Shown: positions 23,672 through 32,373, numbered from the stretch's first letter. The stretch is 51,589 bases of DNA from Burkholderiales bacterium (GCA_020848435.1 JADLAC010000048.1:1-51589), one strand, 5' to 3'. Translations and numbers: made by a program. Notes: a model not told the origin generated them from the letters alone.

Positions 23672-24115
23672 TCAGGACGAGCGACACTCGAGCGCAGCTA
23701 CACGGGCCTCCAGCCGGTCGATTCGCTCGTTAGTCACCGGCACTGTGGCGAGCAGCGCCGCCATGTGCCGCTCCACGGCGGTGAGGCGCTCTTTCATGTC
23801 GTTCATGCCGTTCTCCGCCAGCCCAAGCCGGCGCTCTACCTCCCCGATGCGGCGCTCCACATCCCCGAGCCGGCACTCTACCTCCCCGAGCCGGCGCTCT
23901 ACCTCCCCGATGCGGCGCTCCACCTCACCCAGCCGGCACTCTACCTCCCCGATGCGGCGCTCCACCTCACCCAGCCGGCGCTCAACATCCCCGACCCGGC
24001 TCTCCACGACCGACAGCCGGTGAAAAACGGTCTTGAAATTGTCGCGCGTCTCCGCGCGAGCTTCGCGCGCCTCGTCGCGAATTTCCCTCAGGATCTGTCC
24101 GGAGATGTCGGCCAC
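23672..24115 (-). CDS. Heptad-repeat coiled-coil protein
   Basis: This 147-residue protein starts with GTG at 24115 (MADISGQILREIRDEAREAR). Residues 42-97 are eight consecutive heptads of the form G-E/D-V-E-R/C-R-L/I, encoded by 21-bp DNA repeats, and this predicts a long parallel coiled coil. Three heptads have Cys in place of Arg (GEVECRL and relatives), which could cross-link strands. A further helix ends with TNERIDRLEARVAALE. There is no signal peptide or enzymatic motif. The repeat count could vary by slippage between strains. The gene lies between the MFS gene and the alcohol dehydrogenase without obvious operon partners. Confidence 0.75.
   Translation of the reverse strand: MADISGQILREIRDEAREARAETRDNFKTVFHRLSVVESRVGDVERRLGEVERRIGEVECRLGEVERRIGEVERRLGEVECRLGDVERRIGEVERRLGLAENGMNDMKERLTAVERHMAALLATVPVTNERIDRLEARVAALECRSS
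23825..23992 (-). repeat. Eight 21-bp tandem repeats inside the coiled-coil gene
   Basis: The repeat unit reads, on the plus strand, close to CTCCCCGATGCGGCGCTCCAC or the variant with GAGCCGGCACTCTAC. Variants alternate in blocks of 42 and 63 bp. It encodes one coiled-coil heptad per unit. Confidence 0.85.
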
Positions 24116-24282
24116 GAGTGCATTCTAGCATCCACGCGGTGAAGGGGCCGACGAGTGGAACAGACATGCCTGGGCGGGATGCGGATGCGTGAACCGCGTC
24201 TTCAGCCTGCTCGCAGCGTCACGCTCGCAAGCGGTCGGTCGTTCGGCCACCCCGCGCCAAACCCGCGCCTCGGGTCGACCGG

Positions 24283-25395
24283 CTAGCCCGGCACGACCCC
24301 CGCGCGCACGACCTTGCCCTCGATCGATTGCTTGAGGCCTTCGTTGATGTCGTCGAGGCGGAACTTGTGCGATACGAGCTGATGGAACGGATACTTGTCC
24401 TTGGTCCTCACCAGCATGTCGAGCACCTTCGGCAACACCCAAGCCTGGTAGTTGCCCGAGCCGACGATGGTGAGGCCCTTGTGCACTACGCGCTCCATGT
24501 CGACCTGCGAGAACATGCCGCCCGTGACCAGGCCCATGGTGAGATACGATCCGCCCGGGCACAACATCTCCAGCCCCTCCTGCACTACCTCGGGCCGGCC
24601 CACGACCTCGACGGCGACATCGACCCCCTTGCCCTGGGTCAGCGCGCGCACGCGTTCCAAGCGCGCTTCCGGGGTCGGGTATTGCTCCAGGTCGATGGCG
24701 TCATCGGCGCCGAAGCGTCTTGCCAGCGCGAGCCGCGAGGCCAGCTTGTCGAGCACGATGATCCGTGCCGCGCCCATTTCGCGCGCGACGGCGATGGTGC
24801 TCAAGCCCAAACCGCCCGCGCCCTGGATGGCCACCGTGCCGCCCAGAGGAATGCGAATCTGGTGCATGCCGTAGGTCACGGTCGACATGGCGCAGTTGAT
24901 CGGGGTGACGGTCTCGTCGGGAAGCGCATCGGGCACCTTGAACACCCACTGATCCCCGCGCAGGTAGTAGTACTCCGCGAACGCGCCGCGAAAATGCGGC
25001 GGCTCGGCGCTGGTCTTGCGGAAGCGATGCTTGTTGGGACACGGCGACTTGCCGCTCAGGCACGCCCAGCACTTGCCGCACGGGTTGAAGTAGCTGTAGA
25101 TGATGCGGTCGCCTTCCTTGAGCGGCTGGCCGAGATAGTCCGCGGTGACGTCGCGGCCGAGCTTGTAGACGGTGCCCGACATCTCGTGGCCCATGATGAG
25201 CGGTTGCTCCTTGCTCGGCTTCAGGCGCCCGACGTACTCGCCCTTGTACGAATGCACGTCGGAGCCGCAGATGCACGCCATGCGGATCTTGACCAGGATG
25301 GCATCCGGCGCGACCTCGGGCAGCGGGTATTCGCGCGGCTCCAGCGGAGCGCCGATTGCAGTCCAGACCATTGCCTTGCCGGTTTGCGTGGCCAT
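24283..25395 (-). CDS. Zinc-dependent medium-chain alcohol dehydrogenase
   Basis: This 370-residue NAD(P)-dependent dehydrogenase has an N-terminal GroES-like catalytic domain. Zinc ligands are suggested by CICGSDVHSYKG and GHEMSGTVYKLG. The structural zinc loop NPCGKCWACLSGKSPC supplies four cysteines. The Rossmann domain carries GAGGLGLSTIAVAREMGAAR followed by an acidic VLDK end, typical of NAD preference. It starts at 25395 with GAGGAG upstream. It resembles threonine/sorbitol dehydrogenase-type MDR enzymes more than classical ethanol dehydrogenases. It is read alone, divergently from the Lin0512 pair. The substrate is unknown. Confidence 0.93.
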   Translation of the reverse strand: MATQTGKAMVWTAIGAPLEPREYPLPEVAPDAILVKIRMACICGSDVHSYKGEYVGRLKPSKEQPLIMGHEMSGTVYKLGRDVTADYLGQPLKEGDRIIYSYFNPCGKCWACLSGKSPCPNKHRFRKTSAEPPHFRGAFAEYYYLRGDQWVFKVPDALPDETVTPINCAMSTVTYGMHQIRIPLGGTVAIQGAGGLGLSTIAVAREMGAARIIVLDKLASRLALARRFGADDAIDLEQYPTPEARLERVRALTQGKGVDVAVEVVGRPEVVQEGLEMLCPGGSYLTMGLVTGGMFSQVDMERVVHKGLTIVGSGNYQAWVLPKVLDMLVRTKDKYPFHQLVSHKFRLDDINEGLKQSIEGKVVRAGVVPG

Positions 25396-25603
25396 GCCGT
25401 ATCACTCCTCGGGTTCGTTCCTGTCGATCCTAGGCACCGCGCCGCGGCGTGTCAATTCATGTGTCCATGCGCGCTCGCCCCGCGGGCGTTCCGCGGTCAC
25501 ATCCGGGCAACGGTACACGCGTGGCGCTCGATGCGGCTTTGACATGGAGCAATCGAGGCGCGCTGTGGCATGATAGGCGAACGCTGTGACGAGGAGACGC
25601 GAC

Positions 25604-25951
25604 ATGGCCATGAAACGCATGCTGCTCGAGCTCGGCATGGGAACCGACATTCGAGGCACCGATTACACCAAGGCGGCCGTGCGTGCCCTGCGCGATGCCC
25701 TCTGGCACAACTCGCTCAATGTCGCCGCCGCACTCGGCAAACCGGTCGATTCGATGGTAGTCGAGGTGCTGATCGGCGTGCCGAAACCTGAGCAAGTCGA
25801 CCAGGCCGCGGTACTGGCCGTCTTGCCGCACGGCACCGGATCGGTGAAAGTGGTCGAAGGCGGGCTCGAGATCATGAACGATGCGGGCAGCGGCTCGACG
25901 GTGATCGCCAACGCGGCCGCCATCGTGCGTCTCGACGTCGAGGGCAAATGA
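25604..25951 (+). CDS. Lin0512-family protein, first of a tandem pair
   Basis: This 115-residue protein is read from ATG 25604, chosen over an upstream in-frame start because GAGGAG precedes it at the right distance. It has the signature LELGMGTDIRGTDYTKAAVR followed by DALWHNSL, typical of the conserved hypothetical Lin0512 family. The middle carries VEVLIGVPKPEQVD and VLAVLPHGTGSVKVVEGGLE. It is one compact alpha/beta domain, presumably cytoplasmic. Family biochemistry is unknown. Its paralogue begins one base after its stop. Confidence 0.85.
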   Translation: MAMKRMLLELGMGTDIRGTDYTKAAVRALRDALWHNSLNVAAALGKPVDSMVVEVLIGVPKPEQVDQAAVLAVLPHGTGSVKVVEGGLEIMNDAGSGSTVIANAAAIVRLDVEGK

Positions 25952-25952
25952 C

Positions 25953-26294
25953 ATGGCGCTGCGCAGAGTGATTCTCGAGCTCGGCACTGGCACCGACTTG
26001 CACGGTGGCGACTACACCAAGGCGGCGCTGCGCGCGCTGCAGGATGCGCTGCACCACTCGTCGTTGAGCTTCCTGCGCTCGCTCGGCCTCGATGCGAAGC
26101 AGATGCACATCGAAGTGACCATCGGCGTACAGCGTCCGGAGCGCGTCGAGCGGGAGGCTATCCGCGCCGCGCTGCCGCACGGTAAGATCGGCGTGAACGT
26201 CGTCAAGGGCGGTCTCGACGTGCCCGAGGAAGGCGAGCACGATGCCGCGGTCATCGCAGCCGCCGCGGTCGCCGTGCGCTACGAGCTGCCCTGA
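25953..26294 (+). CDS. Lin0512-family protein, second of a tandem pair
   Basis: This 113-residue paralogue of the preceding gene starts at 25953, one base after the upstream TGA (TGACATG), so translation is almost surely coupled. The core LELGTGTDLHGGDYTKAALR and DALHHSSLS is conserved with its partner, as are EVTIGVQRPERVE and ALPHGKIGVNVVKGGLD. The rest has diverged, suggesting two distinct subunits of a heteromer rather than a recent duplication. It lies 36 nt before the quinone oxidoreductase gene, which it may serve. Confidence 0.85.
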   Translation: MALRRVILELGTGTDLHGGDYTKAALRALQDALHHSSLSFLRSLGLDAKQMHIEVTIGVQRPERVEREAIRAALPHGKIGVNVVKGGLDVPEEGEHDAAVIAAAAVAVRYELP

Positions 26295-26330
26295 CCCGCA
26301 CGATTGCATCCAACAACGAAATACTCCCCA

Positions 26331-27299
26331 ATGAAAGCTATCGAAATCAGCGCGCCCGGAGCGCCGGAGGTGCTCAAAGCCTGCGAGCGGCCCGTCCCTC
26401 AGCCCGGTCGCGGCGAAGTCCTGATCAAGGTGGCGGCGGCCGGCGTCAACGGTCCCGACATCATGCAGCGCAAGGGCCTGTATCCCGCGCCGCCCGGCGC
26501 TTCCGATCTGCCGGGCCTCGAAGTCGCGGGCGAGATCGTGCAACTCGGCGAGGGCGTCGCGGCATGGCACGCCGGCACGGCCGTCTGCGCGCTCACCAAC
26601 GGCGGCGGCTATGCCGAGTATTGCCTCGCCGACGCCGACCAATGCCTGCCGATCCCGCGCGGCGTCAGCGTCCAGGATGCGGCCGGATTGCCCGAGACCT
26701 TCTTTACCGTGTGGAGCAACGTGTTCATCGGCGCGCAGCTCAAGGCGGGGGAGCTGCTCTTGGTACACGGCGGCGCCGGCGGCATCGGTACCACCGCGAT
26801 TCAACTCGGCAAGGCTTTCGGCGCGAAGGTATTCGCTACCGATAGCCCGGAGGCGCGCTGCCGGGTCTGCCGCGACCTCGGCGCCGATCGCGCCATCGAT
26901 TATCGCCAGGAAGATTTCGTCGAAATCGTCCGCCAGGCCGGCGGCGCCAACGTGATCCTGGACATCGTCGGCGGCCCCAACATCGACAAGAACATCAAGG
27001 CCGCAACCTACGACGCGCGCCTGATCCAGCTTGCATTCGCGCTCGGCTCGAAGGTCGAGATCAACTTGATGCCGATCATGCTCAAGCGGCTGACCTATAC
27101 CGGTTCGACGCTGCGCACCCGCCCGCCGCAGTTCAAGGCCCGCATCGCGCGCGAGCTGCGCGAGCAAGTCTGGCCGCTGATCGAGGGCGGGCGCATCCGC
27201 CCCGTGACCCATCGCGCGTTCCCGCTCGCCGAAGCGGCCGCCGCGCACGCGACCATGGAAAGCGCCGCGCACACCGGCAAGATCCTCTTGCTGCCTTAG
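26331..27299 (+). CDS. NAD(P)H:quinone oxidoreductase, zinc-free MDR type
   Basis: This 322-residue protein of the quinone oxidoreductase/PIG3 group reads MKAIEISAPGAPEVLKACER, PGLEVAGEIVQLGEGVAAWH and GGGYAEYCLADADQCLPIP. The dinucleotide motif is VHGGAGGIGTTAIQLGKAFG. The structural and catalytic zinc cysteines are absent, as expected for this subgroup, which reduces quinones or enones with NADPH. The ribosome site is weak. It follows the Lin0512 pair by 36 nt on the same strand. It ends before a GC-rich repeat cluster and converges with the cupin gene. Confidence 0.92.
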   Translation: MKAIEISAPGAPEVLKACERPVPQPGRGEVLIKVAAAGVNGPDIMQRKGLYPAPPGASDLPGLEVAGEIVQLGEGVAAWHAGTAVCALTNGGGYAEYCLADADQCLPIPRGVSVQDAAGLPETFFTVWSNVFIGAQLKAGELLLVHGGAGGIGTTAIQLGKAFGAKVFATDSPEARCRVCRDLGADRAIDYRQEDFVEIVRQAGGANVILDIVGGPNIDKNIKAATYDARLIQLAFALGSKVEINLMPIMLKRLTYTGSTLRTRPPQFKARIARELREQVWPLIEGGRIRPVTHRAFPLAEAAAAHATMESAAHTGKILLLP

Positions 27300-27345
27300 T
27301 GGTCCGGCCCGGTGGCCGGCCCATTGACGGGCTGGCAGTCGTGCC

Positions 27346-27436
27346 GGCGACCCCGGTCTGACCCTGGCGACCCTGGCGACCCTGGTCCGACCCTGGCGAC
27401 CCTGGTCCGACCCTGGTCCGCTGCCCTGGTCCGCTG
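27346..27436. repeat. Tandem repeat cluster of GACCCTGGC/GACCCTGGTCC units
   Basis: About eight short units (GACCCTGGCGACCCTGG and GACCCTGGTCCG variants) stand between two convergent genes. The reverse complement, GGACCAGGGTCGGACCAGGG, matches the short repeats at 13657-13679 and 36080-36103. Confidence 0.75.
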
Positions 27437-27442
27437 CGCGAC

Positions 27443-28027
27443 TCAGCGCGCGTCGTGTGCCTCGATCGCCGCCTTGAGCTGCGGCTCGAACGCTGCGTCG
27501 ATCAGAACATAGAGCATGCGCACGGGCTTTCCCGAGCGGTTGCTCCAGGCGTGATTGGTGCCGCGCTGGATCACCACGTCACCCGTCTTGAGCTGCACTT
27601 CCTCGTCGTCGAGCAGTAACGTGATCTCGCCGTCGAGCACCACGGCATAGTCGAGGGTTTCGGTCCGGTGCATCAGCGGATGGCGTCCGCCGTGCGCCAG
27701 GGTCGAGGCCGCGGCATTGCCGACGCCGCGAAAGACCTGCTGCGCCTGGGTCGCATCGAGCTTCAGGATCTCGTCCGTTTCCGGCGGCACGATCGAGATG
27801 CGCAGGATCGTGCCGTTCGGGGCGGGATGCAGGCTACGCGGTCCCAGCGTCGGGTCGGCTTCCTCGGGGCCGAGAGCGACGGGCGAGCGCTGCGTCTTCC
27901 AGATGTCGGTGGAGACCAATCCCGGCCATAGCGGCACGGTACGCACCGCGCTGGCGACACCGTCCGATAGCACCACCGCCTTGCCGCCGGCATCGTGACC
28001 CGTGACCACCCGCCTGATCCCTTGCAT
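27443..28027 (-). CDS. Cupin-domain protein
   Basis: This 194-residue protein is read from ATG 28027, which follows GGGGAGAG. The single cupin barrel has a metal-binding first motif in the GRHPLMHRTETLDYAVVLDG region and a second motif GDVVIQRGTNHAWSNRSGKP. The His residues in these strands are the likely metal ligands. The N-terminal 90 residues (VVTGHDAGGKAVVLSDGVAS) are typical of a cupin group linked to degradation gene clusters. It is third in line after a hydrolase and a Bug receptor, with gaps of 75 and 82 nt, so the three could share a transcript. The substrate is unknown; regulatory or isomerase roles are possible. Confidence 0.88.
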   Translation of the reverse strand: MQGIRRVVTGHDAGGKAVVLSDGVASAVRTVPLWPGLVSTDIWKTQRSPVALGPEEADPTLGPRSLHPAPNGTILRISIVPPETDEILKLDATQAQQVFRGVGNAAASTLAHGGRHPLMHRTETLDYAVVLDGEITLLLDDEEVQLKTGDVVIQRGTNHAWSNRSGKPVRMLYVLIDAAFEPQLKAAIEAHDAR

Positions 28028-28109
28028 GTTGCTCTCCCCGTTCAGGACGCTCGTTCGCGCCCGCAGATGAATCGATCCGGATTCAGAGCGCCGTTGTGCG
28101 CGGGCGCCG

Positions 28110-29081
28110 TCAATCGATCCGGATGCCGGTCGCCTTGACGACGCTGCTCCAGGTCTCCAGCTCCTTCTTGATGAACGCCCCCAGCTCCTCGGGCTTGCCG
28201 CCCACCGTGCGCGCGCCCACGCCGGCGATGCGGTTACGCAGCTCCGGGCTCGCCAGCGCCTTGACGATCTCCTGCTGGATGCGCTGGATGATCGCTGGCG
28301 GCGTTCCGGCCGGCGCGACCACGCCTTGCCAATCGAAGAACTCGTAGCCGGGAACACCCGCCTCGGCAATCGTCGGTATGTCGGGCACGGACGGATCGCG
28401 GCTGAGCGAGCTCACGCCCAGCCCGATGAGGCGCCGTTGCTGCAAGTGCTGTACCGACGCCGGCACGGTGGTGAAAATGATCGCCGTCTGCCCGGCGACG
28501 CTGGAGGCCACCGACGGCCCGCCGCCCTTGAACGGGATGTGCACCATCTTGATCCCGGTGCGGTACATGAACAGCTCGCAGGCGAGATGGCCCGAGCTAG
28601 CATTGCCGCCCGACGCGTAGTTGAGCGCACCGGGGCGGGCGCGGGCGAAGGCGATGAATTCCTTGAGCGAGCGCACCGGCACCGAGGGATGCACGGCGAG
28701 CACCATGGTGATGGTCGCCACCATGCTCACCGGCGCGAAGTCCTTTTCGGTGTCGTAAGGCAGCTTCTTCAGGATGAACGGGTTGACGCCCAGCGACACG
28801 TTGGCCACGCCCAAGGTGTACCCGTCGGGAGGCGCCTTGGCCACCACGTCCATGCCGATGGTCGCCGCGCCGCCGGGGCGGTTGTCGATGACGACGCTCT
28901 GCCCCAACTGCTCGCTGAGCGGCGGGGTCAGCATGCGAAACACGACATCGGTCGCCCCGCCCGGAGCGAACGGGATGACGATGCGGATCGCACGCGTCGG
29001 ATAACTCTGGCTGTATGCCGCGTTGCACGCCGCCACGATGGCCACGGCGGCGGCGGCGGTGAATAGCTTTGAATACTTCAC
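28110..29081 (-). CDS. Bug-family solute-binding protein
   Basis: This 323-residue receptor uses a GTG start at 29081, indicated by GGGAGA seven bases upstream and by a good signal peptide (KYSKLFTAAAAVAIVAACNA, cut near YSQSYP). Motifs are PFAPGGATDVVFRMLTPPL, IDNRPGGAATIGMDVVAKA and YASGGNASSGHLACELFM. It lies between the pseudooxynicotine-hydrolase-like gene and the cupin gene in one direction, which points to import of a substrate or product of that hydrolase. The signal peptide contains a Cys but lacks a clear lipobox. Confidence 0.92.
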   Translation of the reverse strand: MKYSKLFTAAAAVAIVAACNAAYSQSYPTRAIRIVIPFAPGGATDVVFRMLTPPLSEQLGQSVVIDNRPGGAATIGMDVVAKAPPDGYTLGVANVSLGVNPFILKKLPYDTEKDFAPVSMVATITMVLAVHPSVPVRSLKEFIAFARARPGALNYASGGNASSGHLACELFMYRTGIKMVHIPFKGGGPSVASSVAGQTAIIFTTVPASVQHLQQRRLIGLGVSSLSRDPSVPDIPTIAEAGVPGYEFFDWQGVVAPAGTPPAIIQRIQQEIVKALASPELRNRIAGVGARTVGGKPEELGAFIKKELETWSSVVKATGIRID

Positions 29082-29156
29082 CTGCTGGTCTCCCTGGATT
29101 GCAGCCGCGATCGTGCCGCGACGCACGACGCAACGATCGTTGTCATGCCGATCGAC

Positions 29157-30314
29157 TTACAGCAACCGCGCGGCCAGCCAGTCGGCGATGTAGTCCGTGC
29201 CGACCTGGCGATTGTCGACCTGGCAATGCTCGGCGCCGCCTTCCTCGGTGGTGAAGATCTTGAGCGTCTTGTCTTTCGAGCCCACGCCATCGTAGAGCTG
29301 ATGCGCGACCGAGCGCGGCGTGAGCTTGTCTTCCGCGCCCCAGCACACCAGCATGGGACAGGTGATGCGCTGCGCGACCCCGGCCAGCGTGAAGCGCTTG
29401 AGCTTCTCCATCGCGCTGTCCATGTCGGGCGTGCCCAAGACCCAGGGAAGTTGGAAATGCGAAGTGGCCACGCTGTTCTCGTCCTGCTTCATCGCCGCCC
29501 AGCGCTTTTCCCACACCGCGTGATAATCGAAATGCGGGCCCCAGGCGACGCAGGCGGCATAGCGCGGCTCGAATGCGGCGGCGCGCGGCGCGTAATAGCC
29601 CCCGGCGCTGTAGGCCATGATGGCGACACGCTTGGGATCGACGTCGGCGCGCGCTGCGACGTACTGGTACGCGGCCGTTCCGGGGACTTCATAATCGTAG
29701 CGCGCCGGCAGATTGCGCAGGCGCAGCGCCTCGCCTTGTCCGGGCCCGTCGATCGCCAGCGTGTTGAAGCCGCGGAAAGCCAGCTCGACGCCGGCGAAGA
29801 GCACGCTCATCTCCTTGCAGTTGTCCAAGCCGTCGAACAATACGACCGCCGGCGCGCGCCCGCCGGCGTTCTGTGATTTCAGGAAGTACGCGGGCAGCGG
29901 GCTGCCCTCGTAGGGCACATCGACGATCTCCAGGTTCGGATAGCGGCGCGTGAGACCCGCCTGGTAGCAGCGCAACGCCTTGCGATAGATCGCGAGCTTG
30001 GCCTCGCCCGGGGCCACCATGCGCTCGCCGGTGTAGTAATAGTTGCCCGCGCGCAAGTAGTAATTGCCCGCGGTGGCGTGCCGTCCCTCGGCAGCCGCCT
30101 TGGCGCCTTCGCGCTCGACGCGTTCGGCGACCGCGCACCACTCCTGCGCCCATGCATCGGGCTCATCGATGCGTTCGTGCAGGCGCTGCACCACCCAGTC
30201 GATCTCGCCCAGCGCGACAGCCCCATAGGGGGCCATGCCCTTGGTCACCAGCGCCGCGTTCGACCATTGATAGTGCCGTGGAAAGCTGTGGATCCAGTTG
30301 CTCGAATAGAACAT
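29157..30314 (-). CDS. Alpha/beta hydrolase, FrsA/pseudooxynicotine-hydrolase-like
   Basis: This 385-residue enzyme starts at 30314 (GGAG seven bases before). A helical N-terminal cap domain (about 1-130, with repeated NYYLRAGNYYYTGER) precedes the hydrolase core. Core motifs are VVLFDGLDNCKEM (oxyanion region) and the nucleophile elbow MAYSAGGYY with Ser. The acid is in CWGAEDKLTP and the His in EEGGAEHCQ. This layout matches the group that includes 2,6-dihydroxypseudooxynicotine hydrolase, which cleaves C-C bonds, and the FrsA proteins. No signal peptide. It heads a possible operon with Bug 28110 and the cupin. The substrate cannot be inferred. Confidence 0.9.
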   Translation of the reverse strand: MFYSSNWIHSFPRHYQWSNAALVTKGMAPYGAVALGEIDWVVQRLHERIDEPDAWAQEWCAVAERVEREGAKAAAEGRHATAGNYYLRAGNYYYTGERMVAPGEAKLAIYRKALRCYQAGLTRRYPNLEIVDVPYEGSPLPAYFLKSQNAGGRAPAVVLFDGLDNCKEMSVLFAGVELAFRGFNTLAIDGPGQGEALRLRNLPARYDYEVPGTAAYQYVAARADVDPKRVAIMAYSAGGYYAPRAAAFEPRYAACVAWGPHFDYHAVWEKRWAAMKQDENSVATSHFQLPWVLGTPDMDSAMEKLKRFTLAGVAQRITCPMLVCWGAEDKLTPRSVAHQLYDGVGSKDKTLKIFTTEEGGAEHCQVDNRQVGTDYIADWLAARLL

Positions 30315-30671
30315 GAAAGCTCCGTGACAAGGATTGCGCGCGGCAGGCGAAACCCGCCGTGCTGCGCGACCAGCGGGCAACGCTCGTGCATGCCGGGAAC
30401 AGAATCGACGGTCGTAATGATCGCACGCCCGCCGGGTGCGTGTCCCGGTTCCGGGCCGCCGGGTACCACGATACGGACCGCTACGCGAGGCCGGCAGCGC
30501 GACCTGGGCCATGGCGCGCAGCGTACTGGAGAAATGGCGCCTCGCGCACGACATGCGCCATTTCGCGGCATGGCTGGACTCGGGCGCGCCCAGCGCCGAC
30601 GTGTCGCGCTTCGGGCGGCCCTGACCCCGATCGGCGGCCGACGCGCTACACTGCGCGACGGAGGACCTCAT
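30315..30671. other. Divergent intergenic region
   Basis: These 357 bases separate two outward-reading hydrolase genes. A 37-codon frame on the plus strand (30511-30624) lacks a good ribosome site and a recognisable product. No promoter of consensus quality is visible. Confidence 0.4.
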
Positions 30672-31382
30672 ATGCCGCAGCTCGTTTTTCTGCACGGACC
30701 CGGCGCGGGCGCGTGCGCCGACGCGTATCACTATCAACTGAAGCACTTTCCCGCTGCTCTGGCGCCTTCCTTGCCCGGGCATCTGGAAGGAACGCGTTGC
30801 CCTGATGTCGCCCGCTATTCAGAGTGGGTGCGCGGCTGGTTGTGGGCGCAGCAGCGCCACCGCGACCTCGTGCTGGTCGGCTACACACTCGGCGGCGCCA
30901 TCGCGCTCCAATACGGCCTCGACTATCCGGACGAAGTGCGCGGCGTGGTCGCGATGACGGTGGCGGCGCGACCGAAGGTACGCGCGCCGGGAACGTACGA
31001 GATGCGCTTGCGGGCGCTCGAAGATCCCAAGGCGTACGACGAGTGGATCGCGTTTCAGCGCCATGCCATGAAGCTGGTCGCGCCGGAATTACGCGAGCGG
31101 CTGATGGAACGTCATCGCCAGGTCGGACCGCTGTCGCAATACCACGATCTCAAGACGATCGATGCATTCGACGTGCGCGATCGCATCGGCTCGTTCAAGC
31201 CCAAGCTCCTGCTGCTGCGCGGGCTCGACGACCACGGCAATCCGCCCGAGTACGAGCGCGAGATTCACGAAGCCGTGCCCGGCTCGCGCTACGTCGAATT
31301 GCCCGGCATGGGCCACTTCCCGCCCATGGAGAATCCTGATCGAGTCAACGCGCTGATCGAGCAATTCGTCGCCGCGCTGTGA
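30672..31382 (+). CDS. Alpha/beta hydrolase with Thr at the nucleophile position
   Basis: This 236-residue protein begins with the core strand (MPQLVFLHGPGAGACADAYH), so it is short with a small cap. The oxyanion HGPGAG is present, as are the acid in LRGLDDHGNPPEYE and the His in LPGMGHFPPMENP. The elbow reads LVGYTLGGAIALQ, giving Thr72 where Ser is expected in GxSxG. GGAGG lies just upstream of the ATG. The general type is MhpC-like (meta-cleavage hydrolases, esterases). Whether Thr is active or the enzyme is degenerate cannot be told from sequence; everything else looks intact. It converges with Bug gene 31396, 13 nt away. Confidence 0.88.
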   Translation: MPQLVFLHGPGAGACADAYHYQLKHFPAALAPSLPGHLEGTRCPDVARYSEWVRGWLWAQQRHRDLVLVGYTLGGAIALQYGLDYPDEVRGVVAMTVAARPKVRAPGTYEMRLRALEDPKAYDEWIAFQRHAMKLVAPELRERLMERHRQVGPLSQYHDLKTIDAFDVRDRIGSFKPKLLLLRGLDDHGNPPEYEREIHEAVPGSRYVELPGMGHFPPMENPDRVNALIEQFVAAL

Positions 31383-31395
31383 ACCGAGCCTGCGT

Positions 31396-32373
31396 TCAGT
31401 CGGCTTTGATGCCGGCGTCGCGCACCACGCGCGCCCACTTGGCGAGCTCGTTCTTGACGAACACCGTGAACGCCTCCGGCGTATCGGTCACGAACTCCGC
31501 ACCCTCGGATGCCAGGCGCTCGCGCACGTTCGGCAGCTCGGCGGCGCGCGCGATGTCCGCTTGCAGCTTCTGCACGATCGGCGCCGGGGTCGCGGCGGGA
31601 ACCGCCACGCCGTACCAGGTCGACGTCTCGAAGCCCGTGACCCCTTGCTCGTGCAGCGTCGGGATCTCCGGCGCGGCCACCGAGCGCTTCAAGGTCGTCA
31701 ACGCGATCGCCCGCAGGCGGCCGGACTTCACATGCGATATCGGCGAGGCCATCGCGCCGAAATAGAGCGGAATCTGTCCGGACAGGGTATCCACCAGGGC
31801 CTGCGAGGCACCCTTGTAGGGGATATGGACCAGGTCGAGCTTGGCGTCGAGCTTGAACAGCTCGCCCGCCAGATGGCCCGAGGTCGCGATCCCGGCGCTG
31901 CCGAAGGACAACGCTCCCGGCTTCGCCTTGGCCAGCGCGATCAGCTCGCGTGCGTTGCGCGCGGGCAGCGAGGGATGGCAGACGATGAGCACGGGCACTT
32001 TCGCCAGGTTGGTGACCCACGCGAAGTCCTTGAGGGGATCGTAGGGCAGCTTCGGATGCAGCGCGGGCATCACCGTATTGGCGATACCCGCCCAGAGGAT
32101 CGTGTAACCGTCCGCACCCGACTTGGCGACTGCCTCGCTGCCGATGTTGGTTCCGCCGCCGGGCCGATTCTCGACCACCACCGGCTGGCTCCACGCAACG
32201 GAAAGGTTCTGGCCCACGAGCCGCGCCAGCCGATCCGAGATGCCACCCGGCGCGTACGGCACCACGATGCGCACCGGTTTGCCCGGATAGCCTTGCGCGT
32301 AGAGCGCGGGCGCACCGGCCCAGGCCGAAACGAAACCGATCACGACAATCGTTCGGGCGCGCAGTGCTTGCAT
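31396..32373 (-). CDS. Bug-family solute-binding protein
   Basis: This 325-residue receptor has a signal peptide MQALRARTIVVIGFVSAWAG, cleaved near YAQGYP. Motifs are PYAPGGISDRLARLVGQNL, VENRPGGGTNIGSEAVAKS and GSAGIATSGHLAGELFKLD. It is the last gene of the long minus-strand array and follows another Bug gene by 39 nt. The two are only distantly alike, so they probably bind different ligands. It converges with the Thr-type hydrolase gene. Confidence 0.93.
   Translation of the reverse strand: MQALRARTIVVIGFVSAWAGAPALYAQGYPGKPVRIVVPYAPGGISDRLARLVGQNLSVAWSQPVVVENRPGGGTNIGSEAVAKSGADGYTILWAGIANTVMPALHPKLPYDPLKDFAWVTNLAKVPVLIVCHPSLPARNARELIALAKAKPGALSFGSAGIATSGHLAGELFKLDAKLDLVHIPYKGASQALVDTLSGQIPLYFGAMASPISHVKSGRLRAIALTTLKRSVAAPEIPTLHEQGVTGFETSTWYGVAVPAATPAPIVQKLQADIARAAELPNVRERLASEGAEFVTDTPEAFTVFVKNELAKWARVVRDAGIKAD

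Noticed and set aside
23825..23992. CRISPR-like array from regularly spaced repeats
   Set aside because: The units are contiguous 21-bp coding repeats with no unique spacers and no cas genes nearby.
30511..30624. A possible 37-codon gene between two divergent hydrolase genes
   Set aside because: It has no ribosome site, no hydrophobic or family signature, and is within the range of chance frames.
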